The position numbers and the translations under genes are program-made. From contig CBFIBR010000002.1 of assembly GCA_965660935.1 (NCBI GenBank), positions 1 through 64,000 of the forward strand: a stretch of DNA of 64,000 nucleotides, read 5' to 3'. Source of the DNA: UBA1172 sp002457135 (GTDB lineage: Bacteria; Pseudomonadota; Alphaproteobacteria; Puniceispirillales; UBA1172). Positions 43,756 through 51,361 of the stretch are shown here, piece by piece (position 1 is the stretch's first letter; every line of letters starts with the position of its first letter). The notes beneath the pieces are model-generated. The model had not been told where the DNA came from, did no database searches, and saw only the letters and a program-made list of their open reading frames with translations.

Positions 43756-45192
43756 ATGAATGCGCTAGACCTCACGACCCAGCCGGATCGATTTAATGAT
43801 GAATGCGCAGTCTTCGGCGTCTTCGGGGTTGAGCAGGCAGCGGTCCTGACAGCGCTCGGGCTTCACGCCCTTCAGCATCGGGGTCAGGAGGCAACGGGGA
43901 TCGTCAGCACCGATGGCACGGAATTCCACCATCACCGGGGGATCGGCCATGTCGGTGAAAACTTTGATGCCGCATCGGGTCATCTGCAAAGGCTGAAAGG
44001 CCACGCTGCCATCGGGCATAACCGCTATTCCACCACCGGTCAGCCTGAGACACGCAATATCCAGCCGTTTTTCTCGGAACTCGCCTTTGGCGGTTTTGCC
44101 CTTGGCCATAATGGCAACCTCACCAACGCTGCCCGGTTGCGGCAATCGCTGGTGGAAACCGGCAGCCTGATGCAGACCACCACCGATACCGAGGTCATCC
44201 TGCATCTGGTGGCGCGGTCGCATCAGGAAAACGCTGCCCTGAGGCTGGTGGATGCCCTCAAGCAGATTGAGGGGGCATGGTCACTGGTGACGCTGTCATC
44301 GGACGGGCTGATCGGATGCCGTGACCCGAGGGGGGTTCGCCCGCTGGTGCTGGGCAGCATCGGTGATGGTTATGTGCTGGCATCGGAAACCTGCGCCCTT
44401 GATATCATCGGGGCTGAATACATCCGTGATCTCCAACCGGGTGAGATGGTGCTGATCAATGAAGAGGGCATTCATTCATCCATGCCGCTGGCACCCCATG
44501 CCTCACGGTTCTGCGTTTTTGAATACATCTACTTTGCCCGCCCCGACAGCCAGATCGAAGGCCGTGACGTTTACGCCATGCGCAAGAACATCGGCCGGGA
44601 GCTGGCCCGCGAAACCCATATCAATGCCGATATGGTGGTGCCGGTGCCGGATTCGGGTGTTCCCGCCGCGCTCGGCTATGCTGTTGAGGCGGGGCTGAGT
44701 TTTGAGCTGGGGATCATCCGCAATCACTACGTTGGGCGAACCTTTATCCAGCCCACCGACAGCGGCCGCCAGACCGGCGTTAAAATGAAACACAACGCCA
44801 ATATGGCAACCGTCAAGGGCAAGTCGATCATTCTGGTGGATGACAGTATCGTCAGGGGGACGACATCACGCCAGATCGTTTCCATGATGCGCAATGCCGG
44901 GGCCAGTGAGGTGCATATGCGCATTGCCAGCCCGCCGACGACCCACCCCTGCTTTTACGGCGTTGACACCCCTGACCGGGATAAGCTGATCGCCGCCAAC
45001 ATGGATACCGACAGCATCGCCAAGGAAATCGGCGTTGACAGCCTTGCCTTTATTTCGATGGATGGCCTCTATCGCGCCCTCGGCTATGGTGAGGGCCGCA
45101 ATGCACCGAAACCCCAGTTCTGTGATGCCTGTTTTTCCGGTGAATACCCGATTGCCATGGAAGATGCGACCGCACGGGCAGTGGTGAAATGA
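43756..45192 (+). CDS. purF: Amidophosphoribosyltransferase
   Basis: First committed step of purine synthesis. The N-terminal nucleophile is Cys17 of NDECAVFGVFG, exposed after removal of a 16-residue propeptide. The glutaminase and the C-terminal PRPP domain (ILVDDSIVRGTTSRQI) are complete. Cysteines in RFCVFEYIYFARPDS, THPCFYG and the CDAC near the end match the four iron-sulfur ligands of the Bacillus type. A GGAG 7 bp upstream supports the ATG at 43756 (478 residues), rather than a TTG at 43741. Confidence 0.95.
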   Translation: MNALDLTTQPDRFNDECAVFGVFGVEQAAVLTALGLHALQHRGQEATGIVSTDGTEFHHHRGIGHVGENFDAASGHLQRLKGHAAIGHNRYSTTGQPETRNIQPFFSELAFGGFALGHNGNLTNAARLRQSLVETGSLMQTTTDTEVILHLVARSHQENAALRLVDALKQIEGAWSLVTLSSDGLIGCRDPRGVRPLVLGSIGDGYVLASETCALDIIGAEYIRDLQPGEMVLINEEGIHSSMPLAPHASRFCVFEYIYFARPDSQIEGRDVYAMRKNIGRELARETHINADMVVPVPDSGVPAALGYAVEAGLSFELGIIRNHYVGRTFIQPTDSGRQTGVKMKHNANMATVKGKSIILVDDSIVRGTTSRQIVSMMRNAGASEVHMRIASPPTTHPCFYGVDTPDRDKLIAANMDTDSIAKEIGVDSLAFISMDGLYRALGYGEGRNAPKPQFCDACFSGEYPIAMEDATARAVVK

Positions 45193-45263
45193 GCGGGGGT
45201 GAAATGACCGGGGGTGAAATGACCGGGGGTGAAATGACCGGGGGTAAAATGACCGGGCGTGTC
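45189..45263 (+). repeat. 15-bp tandem repeat at the purF-SDR junction
   Basis: Units of 15 bp starting at 45189, 45204, 45219, 45234 and 45249 (the last diverging), consensus ATGACCGGGGGTGAA. The seed GGTGAAATGA is already present at the purF stop (45183-45192). Each unit carries an in-frame ATG and a G-rich ribosome-binding-like stretch. Confidence 0.9.
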
Positions 45264-45965
45264 GCACTCGTCACCGGGGCTTCACGCGGACTTGGCAAGG
45301 CAGCCGCCCTCGCCCTCGCCCGTGAGGGGGTTGAGATCATTGCCACCGGGCGGACCATCGGTGCGCTCGAAGAACTGGATGATGAAATCACCAGCATCGG
45401 CGGCAAGGCAACGCTGGTCCAGATGGACCTCGGCGACAGGCCAGCCATGGCAAAGCTCGCCAGTGCCATCCATGAACGCTGGGGCAGGCTGGATGTGATG
45501 ATCGCCAATGCCGGTGTGCTGGGGGTGCTGACCCCGGTGGCGCATCTGGATGAGGCCATCTGGGATGAGGTTATCGACACCAACCTTTCGGCTGTATGGC
45601 GGATGATCAGGGTGTTTGACCCGTTGCTGCGCCTGTCCGGGGCAGGACGCGCTGTGCTGGTGACCTCAACCGCGGCAAGGGGTTATCCCTACTGGTCCGC
45701 CTATGCCGCCAGCAAGGCCGGGGTCGAAACCCTCGGCATCGTCTGGGCCGAGGAAGTGAGCCAGACACCGCTCAAGGTCAATATCCTCAACCCGGGCGGG
45801 GTGGCCACGTCAATGTATGCATCGGCCTTTCCGGGTGCTGATCTGAAAACCATGCCAAAGCCAGAGGATATCGCGCCTGCGTTTGTGGCCCTGTCATCAC
45901 CCGATTGCCCGCATCATGGCGAAGTTCTCCATGTCCGTGACCTGAACCCGGATTACCCGGGCTGA
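45189..45965 (+). CDS. Short-chain dehydrogenase/reductase
   Basis: NAD(P)-dependent oxidoreductase of the classical SDR type. The Rossmann cofactor loop VTGASRGLGKAAALA, NAG in IANAGVLG, catalytic Ser in LVTSTAARG and YAASK (Tyr-x-x-x-Lys) are all present, so it should be active. The substrate is unknown. Counting from 45189 gives 258 residues, the first 20 of which are repeats of MTGGE; the last ATG, at 45249, gives the family-typical start (MTGRVALVTG). It overlaps the purF stop by 4 bp and converges on der. Confidence 0.9.
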   Translation: MSGGEMTGGEMTGGEMTGGKMTGRVALVTGASRGLGKAAALALAREGVEIIATGRTIGALEELDDEITSIGGKATLVQMDLGDRPAMAKLASAIHERWGRLDVMIANAGVLGVLTPVAHLDEAIWDEVIDTNLSAVWRMIRVFDPLLRLSGAGRAVLVTSTAARGYPYWSAYAASKAGVETLGIVWAEEVSQTPLKVNILNPGGVATSMYASAFPGADLKTMPKPEDIAPAFVALSSPDCPHHGEVLHVRDLNPDYPG

Positions 45966-45987
45966 TCCTGATCAGGTTTGAATGTCT

Positions 45988-47403
45988 TCAGGCGTAGGGG
46001 TTTTTGCCTTTACGCAGCATCAGCCGGATCGGCACGCCGTCAATCCCGAAATCATCCCGCAGACCACCCGCCAGATAGCGCAGATAATGGTCCGGCAGGT
46101 CCGATGGCCTGCTGGCAAACAGCGCGAATGATGGTGGCCGGGTCTTGACCTGGGTTGCATAGCGGATACGCAGCCGCCTGCCCTGGACCAGCGGTGGCGG
46201 GTGTGCCTCCAGCATGAACTCGAGCCAGCGGTTGAGGCGTGATGTCGACACCCTGATATTCCAGCGTTGATAGATATCAAACGCGGCCTGCATCATCTTG
46301 TTGACGCCCTGGCCCTTCAGCCCGGATATCGGCACCAGCGGTATGCCGCGAACCTGACCAAGCGACTGATCTAGCCGATAGCGCAATTCCGACAGCACCT
46401 CCTGCTTGCCCTTGACATCATCCCACATGTTGGCCGCGATCACCATCGCCCGGCCTTCCTCGGTGACGAGGCGGGCAATCGCCAGATCCTGCTTGTTGAG
46501 CGGTTGCCGCGCATCAATCAGCAGCACACAGACATGGGAAAACCGGATCGCACGGAGGGCATCACCCACCATCTGTTTTTCAAGGTCCTGTTCAACCCGG
46601 GCGCGTCTGCGCATCCCGGCGGTATCAATCAGGACAAGCGGACGGCCGTCAACCTCAAGCGGAATTTCAATGGCATCACGGGTGATCCCCACCTCAGGCC
46701 CGGTCAGCAGCCTTTCTTCCCCCAAGAGGCGATTGACGAGGGTTGATTTGCCCATGTTGGGCCTGCCAATAACCGCAATCCGCATGGGGCGTTCAGCGCG
46801 TTTGTCGACCCAGGTTTCAGCACCGTCACCATCATCAACCAGCTCTTCTTCGCCTTCATCGAGGATGAAATCATCCTCATCCTCACCGGTGAGATCGTTG
46901 AGCCTGCCCTGACGGGTCGCAATTTCAATCAGGGCATCATGCAGATCACCGAGGCCTTCACCATGGGCCGCCGAAATCGGGATCGGATCACCGAAACCGA
47001 GGCCATACGCCTCACCGATACCGGCCTGCCCGGCCCGGCCTTCGCATTTATTGCCGACCAGCAGAACATCACGGTTGGACCGCCTGATCTGATTAGCAAA
47101 GAACACATCAATCGGGGTGATGCCTTCGCGGGCATCAAAAACCATCAGCGTTAGATCAGCCATGGCGATGGCCTTTTCGGTCTGCTGGCGCATCCTGTCT
47201 TCGAGGCTGCCTGATGTTGCCTCTTCAAGACCGGCGGTATCAACCAGACCGAATTCGAGCGCGGCCAGCCGGCCATTGCCTTCACGCCGGTCACGCGTCA
47301 CCCCGGGCTGATCATCGACAATCGCATGCTGCCGCCCGGTGAGGCGGTTAAAGAGCGTGGATTTACCCACATTGGGGCGCCCGACAATGGCGATTGTGTA
47401 CAT
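45988..47403 (-). CDS. der: Ribosome biogenesis GTPase Der
   Basis: Double-GTPase factor of 50S subunit assembly. The protein has 471 residues. G1 motifs GRPNVGKSTLFNRL (about 7-20) and GRPNMGKSTLVNRL begin the two G domains, each with a DTAG-type G3 (LVDTAGLEEA and LIDTAGMRRR). The acidic linker (EDEDDFILDEGEEELVDD) separates them, and the KH-like C-terminal domain ends KGKNPYA. It is the last gene of the yfgM-bamB-der run on this strand. Confidence 0.96.
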   Translation of the reverse strand: MYTIAIVGRPNVGKSTLFNRLTGRQHAIVDDQPGVTRDRREGNGRLAALEFGLVDTAGLEEATSGSLEDRMRQQTEKAIAMADLTLMVFDAREGITPIDVFFANQIRRSNRDVLLVGNKCEGRAGQAGIGEAYGLGFGDPIPISAAHGEGLGDLHDALIEIATRQGRLNDLTGEDEDDFILDEGEEELVDDGDGAETWVDKRAERPMRIAVIGRPNMGKSTLVNRLLGEERLLTGPEVGITRDAIEIPLEVDGRPLVLIDTAGMRRRARVEQDLEKQMVGDALRAIRFSHVCVLLIDARQPLNKQDLAIARLVTEEGRAMVIAANMWDDVKGKQEVLSELRYRLDQSLGQVRGIPLVPISGLKGQGVNKMMQAAFDIYQRWNIRVSTSRLNRWLEFMLEAHPPPLVQGRRLRIRYATQVKTRPPSFALFASRPSDLPDHYLRYLAGGLRDDFGIDGVPIRLMLRKGKNPYA

Positions 47404-47435
47404 GGCCTCAGCCCCTGCCTAAAAGGCGTAAAAAT

Positions 47436-48800
47436 CTAGCGCCAGGCGGTCAGGCGGCCACTGCGATCAAGCGCAAAAACCGTGCCGTTGGCAATGCTCA
47501 GGTCAGTGGTGATCGACCCGCCAATGGAAAAATCACCCTCAGACGAACCGGTTTCTGCATCAAATACCAGCATATCACCCCGATGGTTGGCGACCAGCAC
47601 CTTGCCCGAAACCAGCACCGGTGCTGTATGCCTCAAGGCATTTTCCACAACCGGCTCATTGGCGTTGTAACGGCCGGGGAGGTCTGTTTTCCAGCGCACC
47701 GCACCATCGGACCGGCGCAGGGCAAGCAATTCATTATTCGAGGTGGATACAAACAGCGTATCCCCCGCCAGCCATGGCATGGTCAGCGACCGCAGCGGCT
47801 GTTCCCAGATCAGGCGGCCGGTGCGGGCATTATACGCCACCATGATCCCGGACTGGGTCACGGCAATGACGATGCCGCCATCATGAACAGGGTGGGCGGT
47901 GATATCGGCAATGGAATCGAGCGCCGTCACCAGCCGTTTCGGCACCAGCGTATCGCCCCAGTTGAAGCTGCCATCGGTAAGGTTGAGCGAAATCAGCTCA
48001 CCATCACCGCCTGCAACAATCAGGTCATTGTCAACAATCGCCGGATACGCAGCCCCGGTGATCCGTGTCTGCCCCTGACTGCCAATGCGGTTCCATACCT
48101 CTTCCCCGTTTGACTGGGTGAACGCATAAACCCGGCCATTGATGTCGGTGACGATGATGAACCCGGCCACCATGGATGGGCCGCCAACCAGGAAATGCGG
48201 GGCTTGCATGGACCAGATTTCCTCGCCGGTTGCCGCGTTGAGGGCGACCAGCCTTTCCTTGCCGGCATGGGCAACGAGGAGACCATCAATCAGGCCAAGC
48301 CCGCCGCTGATGGAAACCTGTGACTGATCCGTTGACGGGTCGATATCGGCCGTCCACAACTCAGCCCCATCGGTGATTGAGGACGCGGTAATCTCACCCC
48401 CCGGGGTGATCGTGAAGACAGCGTTTTCATTGACCACCGGCTGGGCCATGTCGGTGCCTTCATCCGCGCTGATCCCGACCCGGACGGAAAAGGCACGCTG
48501 CAACGGCAATTCGGCACTGAAATGACCGCCGCGATGACTGACCGAACCACCGGGGGTCATAAAGGATGTGTTCAACACTGCACCCGGCAGGCCAGCCCCC
48601 TCACCCGCGGCCTGGTCATCAACGATCAGGATATTGGCGGTGCTGGTATCAATGACGGCAATCCGTTCACCCGGCAGGATAATCTCAGTCTGGCCGCAGG
48701 CAGAAAGCCCGGCCATCAGAACGGCCAGAAGCGACATCATCAACCCATTTCTGGAAATCGCATGTCTGGAAATCAACCCGTGTTTGGAAATTATAGGCAT
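47436..48800 (-). CDS. bamB: Outer-membrane assembly lipoprotein BamB-like (PQQ-type beta-propeller)
   Basis: Lipoprotein of the BAM complex with an eight-bladed propeller. The lipobox LSAC follows a hydrophobic signal (MMSLLAVLMAGLSACG). Propeller repeats of the DxxTGxxxW kind are visible (ALNAATGEEIWSM, VAYNARTGRLIWEQ, LRRSDGAVRWKT, VFDAETGSSEG). The annotated ATG at 48800 gives 454 residues with a repeat-made N-terminal extension; the ATG at 48740 (MMSLL) makes a normal signal peptide and is likelier. It lies between yfgM and der as in many proteobacteria. Confidence 0.85.
   Translation of the reverse strand: MPIISKHGLISRHAISRNGLMMSLLAVLMAGLSACGQTEIILPGERIAVIDTSTANILIVDDQAAGEGAGLPGAVLNTSFMTPGGSVSHRGGHFSAELPLQRAFSVRVGISADEGTDMAQPVVNENAVFTITPGGEITASSITDGAELWTADIDPSTDQSQVSISGGLGLIDGLLVAHAGKERLVALNAATGEEIWSMQAPHFLVGGPSMVAGFIIVTDINGRVYAFTQSNGEEVWNRIGSQGQTRITGAAYPAIVDNDLIVAGGDGELISLNLTDGSFNWGDTLVPKRLVTALDSIADITAHPVHDGGIVIAVTQSGIMVAYNARTGRLIWEQPLRSLTMPWLAGDTLFVSTSNNELLALRRSDGAVRWKTDLPGRYNANEPVVENALRHTAPVLVSGKVLVANHRGDMLVFDAETGSSEGDFSIGGSITTDLSIANGTVFALDRSGRLTAWR
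48741..48791. repeat. Imperfect 15/18-bp tandem repeat at the bamB start
   Basis: Three units (18, 15 and 18 bp) each start ATTTCCA on the minus strand and encode ISKHGL, ISRHA and ISRNGL. They lie directly before the ATG-ATG of the likely signal peptide. Confidence 0.75.
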
Positions 48801-48831
48801 ATTCTCACCTTTTTATGGCTGAATCAGCGCG

Positions 48832-49467
48832 TTATTCACCCAGCGCAACCTCAATCAGGCGCAGGCGTTGTTCAACGGCTTCAGGCAGGTTTCCGATATC
48901 GCGGAGTGTCCGGGCATTTTCCCTGGCGGCGGCAAGATCACCCCGCTCAAGCGCAAGCCCGATCATGACTTCATAGGCCATGAACCGCCATGCGCTTTCG
49001 CCAGAGATCACAGGCGCAAGCCTGGCTTCGAGCTGGGCTGTATCAGCACCATCGGGCGCATTCAGCACCGACAGGATCAGCGCCGCATCACGGTAGGAGC
49101 GGTCAACCGACGTATCCCCGGCAATACCCAGGTAGATTTCTTCGGCAGCGGCTTTATCACCGGCATCAATCTGGCTGATGGCCTGCTGGAACCGGGCCAG
49201 CATCGGGTAGCCCTCACCGCCGTCCTCGGCCAGTGTCGCCAGCCCGGCTTCATCACTGTTTTCGAGCGCGATCAGATAGGCATCGGCCGCGCTGTTGCGG
49301 CTGCTTTCCTGCCAGGCAACATAGCCCTGACGGCCCGCCACGAACAACACCACCGCCAGCGCGGCACCGATCAGATAAATGCCATAACGCCGCCACAACC
49401 GACGCCAGCGTTCTTCCCGCATATCCTGGTTAATCTCGTTGATGAAATCATTCATGGTCATGCTCAC
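48832..49467 (-). CDS. YfgM-like TPR-fold membrane protein
   Basis: Protein of 211 residues with a single helix at about 29-47 after a charged N-terminus (EERWRRLWRRYG), then a periplasmic helical domain (YLIALENSDEAGLATLAEDGG onwards) resembling the tetratricopeptide-like part of YfgM. In E. coli YfgM is an ancillary SecYEG and PpiD partner next to bamB. Start choice: MSMTMNDF at 49467, with the next ATG four codons on also possible. It is 31 bp upstream of bamB in the same direction. Confidence 0.82.
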   Translation of the reverse strand: MSMTMNDFINEINQDMREERWRRLWRRYGIYLIGAALAVVLFVAGRQGYVAWQESSRNSAADAYLIALENSDEAGLATLAEDGGEGYPMLARFQQAISQIDAGDKAAAEEIYLGIAGDTSVDRSYRDAALILSVLNAPDGADTAQLEARLAPVISGESAWRFMAYEVMIGLALERGDLAAARENARTLRDIGNLPEAVEQRLRLIEVALGE

Positions 49468-49644
49468 TGCGATTTTGTTTCCGGATCAATTCCGATTCCG
49501 GGGCAATTTTTCGGTCCCGTATAATTCTGCAAACGGGCCGGGTTGAACCCGCTGACGGGAGTAATTCCTTGACCTGAAAGGCCTCTGCCATGCAACATAC
49601 ATTTTAAGATGACGAATAACCAGTGGAAATAAATTTACTCAATC

Positions 49645-50001
49645 ATGCGTATTATAACAGGGTCATTCGAAACAGCGTCATCGGGAAAATCATCGCGACG
49701 CCCCCGGATCAGCTATTTTTCACGGCCCGAATTGCAGCGCATCCTGAATGTCTATGCCCGCCGTGTTTCCGATGGCGAGTGGCGCGACTATTCCATTGAC
49801 CACCTTGAGGACGGGGCGTTTTTTTCGATTTACCGTTCCAGCCATGAAACACCAATCTACACAATTGAAAAAAAACGCCTTAAAGGCAGCGACCGCTGGA
49901 TTTATACCTTGAGTGATCGCCGCAAGAAGATTAAATCAGGAACACGCCTGCAGGACATTCTTGACAAGCTCAACGCCCTGCCCAAACTGGTGAATAACTA
50001 A
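49645..50001 (+). CDS. DUF2794 family protein
   Basis: Protein of 118 residues belonging to the alphaproteobacterial family DUF2794. Characteristic features are YFSRPELQRILNVYARRVSDG, WRDYSIDHLEDGAFFSIYR and a C-terminal KIKSGTRLQDILD. It is basic and lacks any membrane helix. Function is unknown. The next gene starts 11 bp downstream. Confidence 0.88.
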   Translation: MRIITGSFETASSGKSSRRPRISYFSRPELQRILNVYARRVSDGEWRDYSIDHLEDGAFFSIYRSSHETPIYTIEKKRLKGSDRWIYTLSDRRKKIKSGTRLQDILDKLNALPKLVNN

Positions 50002-50012
50002 CGGAGCACGCC

Positions 50013-50243
50013 ATGGCCATGAAAGCCGATGAAGCCCTCAAAGTTCAGACCTTCCTGCGCGGCAAACTCGGCTGCAAGGGGATTGCGCTGAAACCGCGCC
50101 AGGACGATATCACCGAAGAATCGGCCGAAGTCACGCTGGATGGCGAGTTCATCGGGGTGGTGTTCAAGGACCGTGATGACGGCGAAGTCTGCTATCACCT
50201 GCAATGGACCATTATCGAAGAAGACCTCGAAGATTTCGACTAG
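50013..50243 (+). CDS. DUF3126 family protein
   Basis: Small acidic protein of 76 residues of the alphaproteobacterial family DUF3126. It has a short helix EALKVQTFLRGKLGC, then strands VTLDGEFIGVVFKDRDDGEVCYHLQW-like (VTLDGEFIGVV and GEVCYHLQW), ending IIEEDLEDFD. A GGAG precedes the ATG at 50013 by 7 bp. Function is unknown. It follows the DUF2794 gene and probably shares its mRNA. Confidence 0.85.
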   Translation: MAMKADEALKVQTFLRGKLGCKGIALKPRQDDITEESAEVTLDGEFIGVVFKDRDDGEVCYHLQWTIIEEDLEDFD

Positions 50244-50349
50244 CAGGATTTTGCCAGGTCGGAATTTGGCGGGCCGGTTTTTACAGTGGGGAAACCCTTG
50301 CTGATCCCCCGTATCAACACCCCTTATCAGCTCTTCGCATGATCAGGTT

Positions 50350-50364
50350 AAAGTGTAACACTTT
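50350..50364. promoter_or_regulatory. 15-bp palindrome, possible operator
   Basis: AAAGTGT-A-ACACTTT is a perfect dyad with 7-bp arms, 86 bp upstream of the promoter-like site of the following gene. That gene may be a winged-helix regulator, so this is a possible binding site. Confidence 0.35.
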
Positions 50365-50450
50365 TGTAATATAAAGAACCTCCCATTGGTTTGAACACGC
50401 TTTTTCAGCATCAGTGCCTGAGCGTGCGACTCATTCCCCGAGATTATAAA

Positions 50451-50479
50451 TTGACTAAATAGCTAATGAATATAATATA
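50451..50479 (+). promoter_or_regulatory. Candidate promoter of the small winged-helix-like gene
   Basis: TTGACT (50451-50456) is followed by TATAATATA (50471-50479). TAATAT with 16-bp or AATATA with 17-bp spacing would give a start about 10 bp before the ATG at 50497, hence a nearly leaderless message. Confidence 0.5.
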
Positions 50480-50496
50480 TTAAGATAGTTGATTAC

Positions 50497-50841
50497 ATGG
50501 AGTATTATACATCATATAAGTATTACATGAAGTTAAAGCAATTCCAGAAATTCGTCTCACAACCTTGCATAAAAATGTATTTTTCCAAAGCCTACGGCTT
50601 GGAATTGATGTTTGTGCTTGATCATGCTGAAAGCGAAGAAAGCGATAATGGTATCGATGATACCTTTGATGCGATTCAGTTCAACAAGCCGCGCAGGGCT
50701 GCCTTTTCAGAATTTATCAATCAGCTGGAAATGAGCGGTTTTCTCATCAAGCGGCTCAGCGACAAGAAAGCCAGCAAAAAGGTGCTGAGGCTATCCAAAG
50801 AGGCCCGCCAGGCCTTCGCTGAATTCAACAAATCCATCTGA
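50497..50841 (+). CDS. Small winged-helix (MarR-like?) protein, unrecognised
   Basis: Protein of 114 residues that I do not recognise. The C-terminal half (FSEFINQLEMSGFLIKRLSD then KKVLRLSKEARQAFAEF) has the look of the recognition helix and wing of a MarR-type winged helix: a helix, a Gly-turn, polar wing, then a 'L-S-x-E-A-R-x-A' helix. The N-terminal dimerisation helices of MarR are absent or shortened. The 5' half is AT-rich and the 3' half has normal composition. ATG at 50497 or 50527; neither has a Shine-Dalgarno sequence. Confidence 0.6.
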   Translation: MEYYTSYKYYMKLKQFQKFVSQPCIKMYFSKAYGLELMFVLDHAESEESDNGIDDTFDAIQFNKPRRAAFSEFINQLEMSGFLIKRLSDKKASKKVLRLSKEARQAFAEFNKSI

Positions 50842-50845
50842 CGGA

Positions 50846-50992
50846 TCAGGCGTTCAGATAGCCCACAAAAAGGGAGATGAACGCCCCCACATGGACCACC
50901 ATGATGGCCTTGTCCTTCCACATATACCCGACGGCAAACCATAGAAATATGCCGATGAAAAACAGGTAAATGTTGTACGGCACCAGGTCCAT
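50846..50992 (-). CDS. Small membrane protein, 48 residues
   Basis: An open frame of 48 codons reading MDLVPYNIYLFFIGIFLWF at the start and AFISLFVGYLNA at the end. Two hydrophobic segments (about residues 7-24 and 29-46) flank a charged turn MWKDKA, so it is a hairpin membrane protein. It converges on the preceding gene with 4 bp between stops. Composition is like the host genome and codons look normal, so I think it is real. Function is unknown. No clear ribosome-binding site is seen upstream of 50992. Confidence 0.55.
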   Translation of the reverse strand: MDLVPYNIYLFFIGIFLWFAVGYMWKDKAIMVVHVGAFISLFVGYLNA

Positions 50993-51361
50993 CTACTCTA
51001 TAGATTAATCCTTTACCACCGAGAATCTCATGGTTCTCTCGTGTCCAAGTACCTTCAGATTTTCTTGGTTTTCTTGCAATACAGTCTCGCTCAAATGAAT
51101 AGTGACATTAAATTTGTACTATTCTCTGTGAGACTACATATCTTCCCTTAAAAATCATGGGTACAATTAATTGTCTATACTTACTTTGAACCTAGTGTTT
51201 ATATTTAAAACATTGTTTTGATATGATTATTTTTAGGCATTTTTATTCCCAAAATGATATTCACAGAGAAACTCCTTGTGAGAATGACCAAGGAATTATA
51301 TTGCCTTTGATTTTTACAGAAACTATTCCATTCTATTAATAAATCTAGTATATTTTGTTTT
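50993..51361. other. AT-rich intergenic region upstream of the mandelate racemase homologue
   Basis: No convincing gene. Base composition drops sharply to AT-rich, as in the following gene. It contains a 10-bp inverted pair, TTCTCTGTGA (51122-51131) and TCACAGAGAA (51261-51270), of unknown significance. Short frames on the minus strand lack coding character. Confidence 0.7.

Noticed and set aside
45183..45263. Possible CRISPR-like array
   Set aside because: The units are contiguous 15-bp repeats without spacers and are translated in frame; no cas genes are seen.
48020..48327. Frames antisense to bamB
   Set aside because: No start signals or domain patterns; the bamB propeller repeats account for the coding signal.
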